This document shows positions 34,125-44,026 of a DNA stretch of 64,000 nt, in pieces; within the stretch, counting starts at the first letter, position 1; each line of letters opens with the position of its first letter. The notes beneath the pieces were generated by a model. That model saw nothing but the letters and a program-made list of their open reading frames with translations. It was not told where the DNA came from and ran no database searches. The position numbers and the translations under genes were made by a program. The DNA is from SAR324 cluster bacterium (GTDB lineage: Bacteria > SAR324 > XYD2-FULL-50-16), in assembly GCA_028282885.1 (NCBI GenBank), contig JANQGX010000086.1, positions 209,051 to 273,050 of the forward strand, written 5' to 3'.

Positions 34125-35936
34125 TCAGGCAACTTTATTCAGGTTGTTGCCGTTGCCACTGGCTGTTATCACCATATCGGCAAGCCGCATGGTATTGGAA
34201 TGAATTCTTTTCAGCTTGTCGATAATTTCTACCTCCAGCGTGTAGGTTGCCAGACGTTTGTCTTCATCTGCAATCAGGCGGTTGGCCTGATGCGATTCCG
34301 CTTTTTTTACTAACTGCACCACCTCCTCACGAGCGCTGACAACATTGGCGACCCTGGCTGCATCCATGGTTTCCATGGCAGCAAGGGTTATTTTCAATGA
34401 GTTAAAAACGACATTGCCCAGTGCCGAGAGCACTTTTTGGGTTTCATTGCTGATTTTAAGATTTTGATCAATTCTGCGTTGCCCGAGCCCGACAAGATCG
34501 AGCTTGATCAGATCACCTATGCGAGCCAGATTGTTTACAGCAGACATGTGTTGCAGGAGGTCTTCACTTTCCAGTTGACCGATTGAGGTCTTACTGATCT
34601 GCCCCAGATAGTTGATGATAAAACCGCGAATGATGTGAGCCTTTTCATTCAACTCGGCAATCGCATCCAGATCCTCCCTGCTGCCAGTCATCATCGCAGG
34701 TAGCAGAGGATCCAGCATGCTCATCACCCGTGCTCCTATACGCTGTAATTCGTGTCGTACAGCTTCAAGCGCCAAAGACGGCGTTTGAAGCAGAATATCG
34801 TGCATGTACCGAACTTCAACAACCGGACCCTCTGCTATCGGTCCTTCTTTTTCCGGCACAATCGTCATGGCGATTTTTGCGATGACCGTTGTAAAGGGTA
34901 GAAACAGCAAAGCCATGGTGACATTAAAAAGGGTATGAGCATTGGCGATTTGCCTCGGTACAACTGCCGCCAACGCCTCCTGACCAGTTAATCCGCTTGC
35001 AGCTTCCGGTGAAACGGCCCTGACCAGATCGGCAAACCAGGGTATGAGAGCCCCAATCAGAAGCACCCCTGCGACATTGAAAATGGTATGAACAATGAAA
35101 ACGCGAATTGCCTCCCGTGGTTTACCAATTGAAGCCAGCCCGGCTGTCACACAGGTTCCAATATTGGAACCCAATGCCAGTCCTATTCCGGCTTCCAGAC
35201 TGATCAGTCCCTGCATCCCCATTACTATCACAACCCCGGTGGTTGCGGAACTGGATTGAATCAGGGCAGTAAAAACCGCGCCAACCAGGATCGCCAACAC
35301 GGGATTGGACATCTGCTGCATCAGTATAAGAAAGGGTTCATAGCTTCGAAGCGGTCTCATGGCGCCACTCATAATGGACATGCCATAAAACACCAATCCC
35401 AGTCCCATAATCATATATCCGTACTGCCTGATCCTCTCCCTTTTTGAAAAAAAAAGCAGACTGAAGCCCACAGCCACCAGCAATAGCGCATATTTCGTAA
35501 CTTTGAATGCGATGATCTGTGCTGTTATGGTTGTACCGATATTGGCCCCGAGAATTACCCCAATTGTCTGACCAAGGGACATCAGGCCGGCTGTGACAAA
35601 ACCGACAAGCAGTACCGTTGTAACAGAACTGGATTGTATTATGGCCGTCACTGCGGCACCGGTCACCACACCGAAGAAGCGGTTATTTGTAAAGGCGGCC
35701 AATATATCCTTCATCCGTTCTCCTGCCACCACTTTCAAAGCCTCACTCATTTTTTCCATGCCATAGAGGAAGATCGCAAGACCGCCAAAAAGTCCCAGCA
35801 GTAATTTCACCGGATCAAGGTCCGCCGGTTTTTGACTCACTGTGGAAGCCATAACCAGAAAGGGAACAGCAATAAACAGTATGATTGCAACAGGCCTGTT
35901 GATGAAGGCCCGGTTGATAGATTGGATAGATTTCAT
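34125..35936 (-). CDS. Na/phosphate cotransporter family protein with C-terminal PhoU-like domain
   Basis: 603 residues from ATG 35936; a TTG 15 bases upstream is possible. The two inverted repeats with the QSSS signature are clear (AIIQSSSVTTVLLVG and ALIQSSSATTGVVIVMG), each followed by GANIGTT or GSNIGTC. The family imports or exports phosphate with Na+. Residues from about 385 to 595 are helical and PhoU-like, as in the NptA/YjbB branch. Convergent with the CopD-like gene. Confidence 0.9.
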   Translation of the reverse strand: MKSIQSINRAFINRPVAIILFIAVPFLVMASTVSQKPADLDPVKLLLGLFGGLAIFLYGMEKMSEALKVVAGERMKDILAAFTNNRFFGVVTGAAVTAIIQSSSVTTVLLVGFVTAGLMSLGQTIGVILGANIGTTITAQIIAFKVTKYALLLVAVGFSLLFFSKRERIRQYGYMIMGLGLVFYGMSIMSGAMRPLRSYEPFLILMQQMSNPVLAILVGAVFTALIQSSSATTGVVIVMGMQGLISLEAGIGLALGSNIGTCVTAGLASIGKPREAIRVFIVHTIFNVAGVLLIGALIPWFADLVRAVSPEAASGLTGQEALAAVVPRQIANAHTLFNVTMALLFLPFTTVIAKIAMTIVPEKEGPIAEGPVVEVRYMHDILLQTPSLALEAVRHELQRIGARVMSMLDPLLPAMMTGSREDLDAIAELNEKAHIIRGFIINYLGQISKTSIGQLESEDLLQHMSAVNNLARIGDLIKLDLVGLGQRRIDQNLKISNETQKVLSALGNVVFNSLKITLAAMETMDAARVANVVSAREEVVQLVKKAESHQANRLIADEDKRLATYTLEVEIIDKLKRIHSNTMRLADMVITASGNGNNLNKVA

Positions 35937-36111
35937 TTTGATTCCAAACAAGTTGTCACCGTAAAATAGGGGTATGAGACATAATTAAGTAAAAACAGTT
36001 ACCTGATATGGTATGACCCGGACTTCACGAAGTCAAGAAATCCCTGGTTTGACTGATTTGAGGAGTTCAACAGAATGGAGGACTGACAGCAGGTGAGGAG
36101 TAACCCCGGGG

Positions 36112-37842
36112 TTAATTCATGTAGGTTTTGATACCTCGATAGATACCATCGGCGATAACTTTTTTGTACTTGGATGATTTCAGGTATCGATTCTCGGTCT
36201 TGTTGGTAAGAAAGCCCGCCTCAATCAGAATACTGGGCATTTGTGCCCCAATAAGAACCGTAAACGGAGCCTGTTTAACCCCGAGATTCCTGAACTGATG
36301 ACTACTCTCCCCGGTGACGGATATCATTGAGGTCTGAACCGTTTCAGCCAGGGCCCTGGACTCATTGATTTTGGAGTTGACCATCAGGTCGTTTAAAATG
36401 GCTTGCAGATCACTAATGCTTTTCAAACTGGTCTGGTTCTCCTTTGCAGCAAGACTCAGGGCCTCATCATCCGTGGTCAGGTTTAGAAAATAGGTTTCAG
36501 CACCGGAGAGTTTCGGTCTGAGACTGGCGTTAACGTGAATACTTAGAAACAGATCACCTTTATGTTGATTGGCGAATGCGGTTCTGGCTTCCAATTCCAT
36601 AAAACGATCCGATTCCCTGGTCAAAAGCACCCTGATGTCGGGATGATTCCTGCGAATGAGCTCCTTCAAGTGCTTTGCAATGTCCAGGACCACATCCTTC
36701 TCTTTCAGTTCGAAAGCACTGGCTCCAGGATCTTTCCCCCCATGACCGGGATCGACAATGATAGTTTTCACCTTAAGCCCAAGAGCCTTAAGTAAAGAGA
36801 CACGCCCCTCTTCGTCAGTCCCGGGGGTCGGTTTGTCATAGGACACGACTTCGCCGGTCTTCTTTTGAGGATCTCCTTCCAGTGAACTTTCTCCGATAAC
36901 ATCCACAACAATTTTGTGCTGATTGGGGAGGTTCAAATGAAACACTTTGATACGCTTGATACTCTCCATGTCCAGCACAATACGAACGGTCTTCTTGTCA
37001 AACTGGGCAATACGGGCCTGGGAAATCAAACCGTCATTAGCCGCGATCTTTTTCTTGAATTGTCGTGGGAGATAGGAGTTGTAAAGATCGATAAAAAGCC
37101 TTTTATGACGATGACTCTTATCCTCTTTAAGGAGTTGATACTTATAGCGTAACTCTCCCTTGGCATTGATCACCATACGTGACCAATCGATTGTTGACCA
37201 ATAGTCTATTTTAGAAACCAACACCGGTTCATGCTGTTTGCTTTCCGGTTCGCTAAGACCCCCATAGCGGGGAATAGTCAAATCGTCGGGGGATTTGGTC
37301 CGCTCCAGGTCCGGTTCCATACCAAAAGTTTCCGCACTTCTGAAGGATTTTAGTCGTTTTTTTGCTTCCCGGGCGGCTTTCCCACCGGGATAGAGTTCGA
37401 TCACCTTCCGATATTCCATCTGCGCTAAATCCGGATCTTTTTTCAACTTCTCATAGTTTTCTCCGATCAGTAGCTGAGCGTCATCCGAAAGAGTGGATTT
37501 GGGGTAATCGTTGATCAGCCTGCGGAAGCTGATATTGCTGCGATCAAGATAGATCTCCTTTTTGTTCAACTGGTATAGCGAACGATAGAGCTTACCAATG
37601 TTGTAGAGTGATTTCGGAGACTGGTGATGTCGGGGATAATTCTTATGGATGAGTTGAAACTGCTTGATGGTCTTTAACCAGTTGTCTTCCCTGTTGCGAA
37701 AGTCGGACTCCTTATAAAGCCGGTGGTATTTTACAGCGGCTTTTTCATAGAGCCTGTCGACTTCATCCGCGTAGGTGACAATACTAAAAGACGCCAGAAA
37801 CACCAGGAAAAAAAGAACTCTGCTCAAACGGGTTGTTATCAT
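36112..37842 (-). CDS. amiC: N-acetylmuramoyl-L-alanine amidase with TPR and AMIN domains
   Basis: 576 residues from ATG 37842, 11 bp after the mutS stop; a TTG at 37860 would overlap mutS. Signal peptide, then tetratricopeptide-like repeats (about 25-165, e.g. YRKVIELYPGGKAAREAKKR). An AMIN domain follows (about 210-310). The C-terminal zinc Amidase_3 domain has IIVDPGHGGKDPGA (zinc His), SIHVNAS and a terminal ILIEAGFLTNKTE with the catalytic Glu. It cleaves peptidoglycan amide bonds during cell separation. The N-terminal TPR is typical of deltaproteobacterial-type AmiC. The symbol is by similarity of layout. Confidence 0.9.
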   Translation of the reverse strand: MITTRLSRVLFFLVFLASFSIVTYADEVDRLYEKAAVKYHRLYKESDFRNREDNWLKTIKQFQLIHKNYPRHHQSPKSLYNIGKLYRSLYQLNKKEIYLDRSNISFRRLINDYPKSTLSDDAQLLIGENYEKLKKDPDLAQMEYRKVIELYPGGKAAREAKKRLKSFRSAETFGMEPDLERTKSPDDLTIPRYGGLSEPESKQHEPVLVSKIDYWSTIDWSRMVINAKGELRYKYQLLKEDKSHRHKRLFIDLYNSYLPRQFKKKIAANDGLISQARIAQFDKKTVRIVLDMESIKRIKVFHLNLPNQHKIVVDVIGESSLEGDPQKKTGEVVSYDKPTPGTDEEGRVSLLKALGLKVKTIIVDPGHGGKDPGASAFELKEKDVVLDIAKHLKELIRRNHPDIRVLLTRESDRFMELEARTAFANQHKGDLFLSIHVNASLRPKLSGAETYFLNLTTDDEALSLAAKENQTSLKSISDLQAILNDLMVNSKINESRALAETVQTSMISVTGESSHQFRNLGVKQAPFTVLIGAQMPSILIEAGFLTNKTENRYLKSSKYKKVIADGIYRGIKTYMN

Positions 37843-37852
37843 AACGCAATCA

Positions 37853-40528
37853 CTATCCAATCTTTTTCTTGATACGGCTGATCAAATCCAAGGCTTGCAG
37901 AGGTGTACTGCCATCGACATCAAAATGTCTGATCTCATCCATCCAGGGATCCTCGGGAGGCATGAAACTGATTTGAATATTGTCCGTTGGACTGGTAACC
38001 GATTTTGCGCTCGTCAGGGATTTTTCCCGATTGTTGAACTGTTCTTCTGCCAGTTTCAATCCGTCAACAACCTCCTTAGCCCTGACCACCACTTCCTGTG
38101 GCAGCCCTGCCAACTTGGCCACTTGAATACCATAGCTTTTATCGGTTTCACCGGCAACGATCTTTCTCATGAAAACCATTGAATCGTTCTCTTCATGAAC
38201 CACAACTTTACTATTGCACACCCCCTCCAGTTGCTCTTCCAGGAGAATCAACTCGTGATAGTGAGTTGCAAACAGGGTTAACGCCCGGATCTTGTGCAGG
38301 TGTTCGATAATCGCCCAGGCGATGCCAATCCCATCGAAGGTGCTGGTTCCCCGACCGATCTCATCCAGGATGATAAAGCTTCTTTCCGTGGCATTGTTCA
38401 AAATACTTGCCGCCTCGCTCATTTCAACCATGAAGGTACTTTGTCCACGCGTCAGGTTATCGGAAGCCCCAACACGTGTAAAAATCCGATCGAAAATCGG
38501 AAGGCACGCTTCTGCCGCAGGAACGAAAGAACCTATCTGAGCCATCAGGACAATCAGAGCCGTCTGGCGCATATAGGTGGATTTACCACCCATGTTGGGG
38601 CCGGTGATGACCAGAATATAGCCATCCTTCGAATCCAGATGGACATCATTCGGGATAAAAGGCTCTTCAAAGTCAAGCGATTCAATAACGGGGTGACGTC
38701 CGTCTTTGATGGAAACAACCCTCCGATTGGGATTATCATCCAGAACAGGTTTGTTGTAGTTATATAGCTTGGCATCAAAAGCAAAGGTACCCAGGACGTC
38801 CAGATCGGCGATGATGCGTGCTGTTTTTTGAATCCGATTGATCTCTGCCTGAAGCTTCTGTTTGATTTCATCGAAAAGTTGCTGTTCCAGGACGATGGAT
38901 TCCTGTTCTGCAGTGAGAATATCCTCTTCAAGCTCCTTCAGTTCCTCGGTTACATATCGTTCATTGTTAACCAGGGTTTGTCGCCTGATATAGGTGTCCG
39001 GAACCAGGTGTTTAGAGGCGTTGGAAACTTCTATATAATAACCGAAAACCTTGTTAAAGCCAATCTTCAGAGAATTGATTCCGGTTTTGCCTTTCTCTTC
39101 CGCTTCCATATTGGCGATCAACTGTTTGCCGTTTTTCATCAGGTTCTTTAAACGGTCCAGTTCATCATTAACGCCCGGACAGATAAATCCGCCATCCCCG
39201 GTTTTGGCGGAAGGCTGTTCGAGAATTCGGGTTTTCAGAAGCTGGTATAGATCGACCAGGGGATCGAACTCACGGGACAGGTCTTTCAAAACACCCTCAT
39301 CACAGGCTTCAATAACTTCCGCCACCTCCGCAAGTGGCTCCAGGCTATCCCTCAAGCGAACAAGATCCGTTATATTGGTACTGGGCATCGAAATCCGGGC
39401 AATGATACGTTCAAGATCTCCTACCCGGGTTAATACCAGCCTTAATCGATCCAAAATAGTTGCCTGTTCCAGGAAGAACTGAACGGCATCATAACGTTGT
39501 TCTATCGCTTCTTTTTCTGCCAGGGGAGCTGCGATCCACCTCCTGAGTTTTCGGGACCCCATGGAGGTTTTACAATTATCCAGCAAATGCACCAGCGTGT
39601 TTTTATTGTCCAGACCGTTGAGGGTTTCAAACAACTCCAGGTTGCGGCTGGTTGTTTCGTCCAGAACCATCCTTTCCCCACGATGAATCAGCCGGATATG
39701 GTTGATGTGGGAAAGTGTGTCCTTCTGGGTTTCCTTGAGGTAGTTTAAAACGGCACCCGCAGCTCGAATAGCCTGATAACGGTTTTCAAGATCAAAACCG
39801 GACAGGGTGCTAACTTCAAAATGCTCCTTTAAAAGCCTGGTATTGGGTTTCTCATCGAAATGAAACGAAGGGATCGGTTCTTTGAGGATTTCAAAACCGG
39901 CTGCCCGGGCAAATTGATCAACCTGGTCAAAAATCCGGTCGTAGACGGCTTTTTCTTTTTCAATTTGGGTATCGGGGATGAGAATCTCACGGGGTTTAAA
40001 CAGATATATCAGCTCAAGGCATTCTGATATTCCGTTTTTAAGTTTCATCTGATCAACTTCGAACTCTCCTGTCGACAGGTCACAAAAAGCAATACCAATC
40101 AGATTCTTCTTCAGGTCAAAACAAAAAGAGGCCAGAAATCTGTTCGTTGAAGCATCCAACAAGTCCGGTGAGACAATGGTTCCCGGTGTGATAATACGAA
40201 CCACCTCTCTTTTCACAAGACCTTTTGCCTGGGCCGGATCTTCGGTCTGCTCACAAACCGCAACCTTGTGGCCTGCGTTGGTCAGTTTATTGAGATACTG
40301 ATCGTAGGCATGCACGGGTACGCCGCACAATGGAATGGAATCATCCTTGTTTTTGTTTCGACTGGTGAGCTGGATTTGCAGAATTCGAGAGGCTACAACG
40401 GCATCGTCCCCGAACATCTCATAGAAATCCCCCATCCGGTAGAACAGAATCTTATCAGGGTGCTCCTGCTTGATCCGAAAAAATTGCTGCATCATGGGTG
40501 TCTGCTTTACCGCACCTGGATCCGCCAT
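37853..40528 (-). CDS. mutS: DNA mismatch repair protein MutS
   Basis: 891 residues, normal length. Mismatch-binding N-terminus with the Phe-x-Glu motif in MGDFYEMF (about residues 31-38). Connector, lever and clamp domains follow, then the ATPase with Walker A GPNMGGKST, DEIGRGTSTFDG and TLFATHYHEL. Ribosome site GAGGA before the ATG. First gene of a mutS-amiC pair. Confidence 0.97.
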   Translation of the reverse strand: MADPGAVKQTPMMQQFFRIKQEHPDKILFYRMGDFYEMFGDDAVVASRILQIQLTSRNKNKDDSIPLCGVPVHAYDQYLNKLTNAGHKVAVCEQTEDPAQAKGLVKREVVRIITPGTIVSPDLLDASTNRFLASFCFDLKKNLIGIAFCDLSTGEFEVDQMKLKNGISECLELIYLFKPREILIPDTQIEKEKAVYDRIFDQVDQFARAAGFEILKEPIPSFHFDEKPNTRLLKEHFEVSTLSGFDLENRYQAIRAAGAVLNYLKETQKDTLSHINHIRLIHRGERMVLDETTSRNLELFETLNGLDNKNTLVHLLDNCKTSMGSRKLRRWIAAPLAEKEAIEQRYDAVQFFLEQATILDRLRLVLTRVGDLERIIARISMPSTNITDLVRLRDSLEPLAEVAEVIEACDEGVLKDLSREFDPLVDLYQLLKTRILEQPSAKTGDGGFICPGVNDELDRLKNLMKNGKQLIANMEAEEKGKTGINSLKIGFNKVFGYYIEVSNASKHLVPDTYIRRQTLVNNERYVTEELKELEEDILTAEQESIVLEQQLFDEIKQKLQAEINRIQKTARIIADLDVLGTFAFDAKLYNYNKPVLDDNPNRRVVSIKDGRHPVIESLDFEEPFIPNDVHLDSKDGYILVITGPNMGGKSTYMRQTALIVLMAQIGSFVPAAEACLPIFDRIFTRVGASDNLTRGQSTFMVEMSEAASILNNATERSFIILDEIGRGTSTFDGIGIAWAIIEHLHKIRALTLFATHYHELILLEEQLEGVCNSKVVVHEENDSMVFMRKIVAGETDKSYGIQVAKLAGLPQEVVVRAKEVVDGLKLAEEQFNNREKSLTSAKSVTSPTDNIQISFMPPEDPWMDEIRHFDVDGSTPLQALDLISRIKKKIG

Positions 40529-40592
40529 TCAAATCCTCTTCACTGCCAGAGTTTTTATAACATTGCTAAAATGAGCAACCTGATTTTGTAGT

Positions 40593-40802
40593 TTAAATAT
40601 CGAGATGGGTAATACGTTCAAATCGAATAGGTATCTCTTTTTCAATCTTGAACAGTCTTGCTCCTTCGACCAATGAGTTTTCTTCCGCACGTACTTTTAA
40701 CTCATTTTCATCAATGACTTCCATTTCCCATTTTTCTTCTTCATCCTCCACGGGAACCAGGTAGAGATATTGATGAGACCTGCTCTTTTTAATACTTAGC
40801 AT
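40593..40802 (-). CDS. Small charged protein, unknown
   Basis: 69 residues with an alternating acidic/basic composition (VEDEEEKWEMEVIDENELKV) that looks like a real beta-rich cytosolic protein rather than random translation. No family recognised and no strong ribosome site before the ATG. Lies alone between mutS and hemD on the same strand. Confidence 0.5.
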   Translation of the reverse strand: MLSIKKSRSHQYLYLVPVEDEEEKWEMEVIDENELKVRAEENSLVEGARLFKIEKEIPIRFERITHLDI

Positions 40803-40972
40803 GTTAAATGGTTGTTCGGATTATGATACTAGGTTTTCCGACGAAACATTACCCACTCTCCAACCGGACCGGCTAGAACGTGGCACCGACTTCTTTCCAC
40901 TAAATACATTGCAACAAGGGGTTTTAGCAAGTCCCAACCTGTACTCGAGATCCGGATGAATTGCCGGTATTG

Positions 40973-41758
40973 CTACCGGGACGGTACCGATTGACACCGA
41001 ATGATTCCTTCACAAAGCCCTGAAAGGTTTTGTGGATCTGCTGTAAATTCCGGCTTCAACGAGTATTCCTCAATGGTTTTGCTGGTAATGGAGCCGATGG
41101 ATGCCAGATTGGGCAGCTCTATGTTTGCGGGATCCCAATCCAGAATCTTAAAAAAGTTGTCCACCGTGGAGGAACTGGTAAAGGTTATCCAATCCGGCTT
41201 CCGATTGGTGAGAACTTCCCTGAGCCTGTCCCGGTTACTCATGGGAATCGCATTCCGGTAAACAGGAGTGATCACAACCCTGGCACCCGCCTTCTCCAGC
41301 TTTTCAATCAATACATTTCTGGCTACCAGGGCCCTGGGTAACCAAATGTCCTTACCGGAAACCCCTTCTGCTATGAGACGATCTCCAAGATCTTCCGCCT
41401 GAAATCTGTTCGGGATTATTCTGACCGGCCATCCGTTATCCTCAAGACAGCGTGCGGTCTGATCGCCAACTGCAGCGATCCCCCCAAGATCAAGAGAACG
41501 GATGTCGATGTTTTGACTCCGGAGACGCTTTATGGTTTGCACAACCGCGTTAACGCTTCCAAATACAATCCAGTCAAAACACTCCAATTCGGTTGCCGCC
41601 TGATCAAAAGGTTGCCAGTCGGGGGGGTCCTCTATGCTGATGGTGGGAATGCTGATCACTTCTGCACCTTTCTCTTCAAGCATCTGCTTTAATCCACCTG
41701 CCTGGGAGGCGTCACGAGTAATTAAAATAGTTTTGCCCTGAAGCGGTTTAGCCACCAT
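40973..41758 (-). CDS. hemD: Uroporphyrinogen-III synthase
   Basis: 261 residues, normal length. It closes and inverts ring D of hydroxymethylbilane to uroporphyrinogen III. Family pattern: KTILITRDASQAGGLKQMLE at the N-terminus, FDWIVFGSVNAV, IAAVGDQTARCLE, and WITFTSSSTVDNFF with LASIGSITSKTIEE in the second domain. Part of the hemACD operon 30 bp after hemC, supplying haem for the many cytochromes upstream. Confidence 0.92.
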   Translation of the reverse strand: MVAKPLQGKTILITRDASQAGGLKQMLEEKGAEVISIPTISIEDPPDWQPFDQAATELECFDWIVFGSVNAVVQTIKRLRSQNIDIRSLDLGGIAAVGDQTARCLEDNGWPVRIIPNRFQAEDLGDRLIAEGVSGKDIWLPRALVARNVLIEKLEKAGARVVITPVYRNAIPMSNRDRLREVLTNRKPDWITFTSSSTVDNFFKILDWDPANIELPNLASIGSITSKTIEEYSLKPEFTADPQNLSGLCEGIIRCQSVPSR

Positions 41759-41787
41759 TTATCATCAATCTTTTCTGTTGATTACTT

Positions 41788-42720
41788 TTAATCCGTCTTT
41801 ATCCCTACAGCAGCCAAAATTTCCCTGCCACCGTTATCAAGAAGCCTCTTCCCCAGTTTATCTCCGATCAATCCGGCATCGGTTACCGGCCCTTTTTCAG
41901 AGAGTTTGATGTATTCATCTCCCTCGGGGCTGGCAACCAGCCCTGTCAGCTCGATGAAACCATTGGCTGTCACGGCATGACCGGCCAGTGGAACTTGGCA
42001 GCCCCCGTTAAGGCGTATCAGTAACGCTCTTTCGGCTTTTACGTTTGCTTCAGTTTCAGCGTCGCCAAGCCGACTGATAACGTCCAGTACTGCCTTGTCC
42101 TCAACTCTTGATTCGATACAAACAACGCCCTGCCCGATGGCGGGTATGGAGAGCTCGAAAGGCAGCATCCGGGTAATTCGATGTTCCATTCCCAGCCTGA
42201 TCAATCCTGCTGCCGCCAGGATAATGGCATCATATTCGCCCTTGTCCAACTTATCAAGCCGGGTGTTCACATTTCCCCTCAGAGTTTTAAACTTTAAATC
42301 GGGTCTGGCCTTTCTCAATTGAGCCATTCTTCTTAAGGAACTGGTTCCAACTTCCGCACCGGCAGGCAAAGACTCAAAATCAGTGTAATTGTTAGATACA
42401 AATGCATCCCAGGGGGTTTCCCGTTTGGTGATAACAGATATTTCCAGTCCCTCGGGCAATTCAGTCGGAACATCCTTCATGGAATGAACCGCAATATCGG
42501 TCTCCCTGTTCAATAATGAAACTTCCAGTTCTTTGACAAACAGACCTTTACCGCCAATTTTAGCCAGGGGAGTGTCCAGAATCTTATCCCCCTTGGTCTT
42601 GATGTGCTTCAGTTCCACCTTTATCTCGGGGAAACACTTGTTGATCTCCTCTTTAACCCATTCGGCCTGCCACAAGGCGAGTTTGCTGGAACGGGTTGCA
42701 ATCCTGATCGTCTGTTTCAT
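41788..42720 (-). CDS. hemC: Porphobilinogen deaminase (hydroxymethylbilane synthase)
   Basis: 310 residues, normal length. Condenses four porphobilinogens. IATRSSKLALWQAEWV at the start, KGLFVKELEVSLL, AVHSMKDVPTELPEGL with catalytic Asp, GTSSLRRMAQL, and the dipyrromethane-cofactor Cys in LNGGCQVPLAGHA are all present. Overlaps the hemA stop by 4 bases (ATGA). Confidence 0.96.
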   Translation of the reverse strand: MKQTIRIATRSSKLALWQAEWVKEEINKCFPEIKVELKHIKTKGDKILDTPLAKIGGKGLFVKELEVSLLNRETDIAVHSMKDVPTELPEGLEISVITKRETPWDAFVSNNYTDFESLPAGAEVGTSSLRRMAQLRKARPDLKFKTLRGNVNTRLDKLDKGEYDAIILAAAGLIRLGMEHRITRMLPFELSIPAIGQGVVCIESRVEDKAVLDVISRLGDAETEANVKAERALLIRLNGGCQVPLAGHAVTANGFIELTGLVASPEGDEYIKLSEKGPVTDAGLIGDKLGKRLLDNGGREILAAVGIKTD

Positions 42721-44024
42721 TTCAGATTGATGATCTTTCTAGGGGTTTTTTTTTCAGTTTTGGGGGAGAGGTCGAACAGATCATTAATGACCTGAACGTA
42801 CTCCAGGCCGACAGTTCCTTCCTTGGCTTTCTGTTTTAGCATGACGGTGGGTTGGTGGAGAATTTTATAAGCCAGGCTGTTGATCATGGAGCGAACGGTT
42901 CGCTCCTGCTTCGAAGAGATCTCACCCAATTGCCCCAATCCCTTCTGAAGTTCGAGACCTGCCATTTCCAGAACTCTTTCTCGAAACATTTTGATCGTGG
43001 GTATCACATCCAGGGTAATCAACCACTCCTCGATTTTCTCCAATTCATTGGCAATGATGATTTCGGCCTTTTTAGCTTCATTTTCTCTGAACTTGAGATT
43101 GTTATCCACAACGGTTTGCAGGTCATCGATATCGTAAACAAAAGCATTGGCCAAATCATTGATCTTGGGATCAATGTCCCGAGGAACGGCGATGTCGATG
43201 AGGAACATGGGGCGATGTTTGCGTTTTCTCATGCATTTGCTCATGATGGCAGGCTCGATCACATAGCCTTTGGCCCCGGTGGAAGAGATAACAATATCAG
43301 CAGATTCCAGATGATTCGCCATATATTCGAAGCGAACTGCAGAACCACTGAACTTCTCAGCCAGGGAAACCGCCCTGGAAAAGGTGCGGTTTGCCACCAT
43401 CAAATGAGAACAACCGGCTTTTAAGAGATGATTGACGGCCAGTTCAGCCATTTCACCGGCACCGACTACCAGAATCGATTTGTTCTCAAGACTGTCAAAG
43501 ATTTTTTTGGCGAGTTCCACGGCAGCAAAACTGATGGATACTGCGAATTTGGCGATCTCTGTCTCGCTGCGAACCCGTTTGGCCGTGATAAAAGCCCGGT
43601 TCATGATCTGGTTGAGGAAAAAACCGCAACCACCGCTTTCCACGGACAGATGAAAGTAGTTTTTTACCTGCCCCGAAATCTGGGGTTCTCCGATCACCAT
43701 GGCCTCAAGGCTGGATGTTACCCTGAAGATATGGGCGATGGCCTCTGTTCCTTTCAGTCGTTGAAATTGAAATTTCAACTCTTCACCGATCTGAAGGTAC
43801 TCAAGCAGTGACTTTTCAACCTCATCCATCTTCCGGTCCAGATCATCCGACTGCAAATACAATTCCACCCTATTACAGGTAGAAAGTACCATCAGCTCGT
43901 TGATACCACTTCTTCCTTTAACGAAAGAGATCAACGGCTTGACATCGCCCTCGGAAATCGCCAGTTTTTCCCGGATTTCCAGCTCGGTGGTCTTATAACT
44001 GGTTGTCAGAAGTCCAACATTCAT
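42717..44024 (-). CDS. hemA: Glutamyl-tRNA reductase
   Basis: 435 residues, normal length. First step of C5-pathway tetrapyrrole synthesis. Catalytic Cys in LSTCNRVELYL (about residue 50), SLEAMVIGEPQI, the NADPH-binding GAGEMAELAVNHLL and the C-terminal dimerisation helices are seen. It excludes the ALA-synthase (Shemin) route for this locus. 2 bp after hisS. Confidence 0.96.
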   Translation of the reverse strand: MNVGLLTTSYKTTELEIREKLAISEGDVKPLISFVKGRSGINELMVLSTCNRVELYLQSDDLDRKMDEVEKSLLEYLQIGEELKFQFQRLKGTEAIAHIFRVTSSLEAMVIGEPQISGQVKNYFHLSVESGGCGFFLNQIMNRAFITAKRVRSETEIAKFAVSISFAAVELAKKIFDSLENKSILVVGAGEMAELAVNHLLKAGCSHLMVANRTFSRAVSLAEKFSGSAVRFEYMANHLESADIVISSTGAKGYVIEPAIMSKCMRKRKHRPMFLIDIAVPRDIDPKINDLANAFVYDIDDLQTVVDNNLKFRENEAKKAEIIIANELEKIEEWLITLDVIPTIKMFRERVLEMAGLELQKGLGQLGEISSKQERTVRSMINSLAYKILHQPTVMLKQKAKEGTVGLEYVQVINDLFDLSPKTEKKTPRKIINLK

Positions 44025-44026
44025 CT

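Noticed and set aside
41001..41341. Plus-strand frames opposite hemD
   Set aside because: Antisense shadows without ribosome sites.
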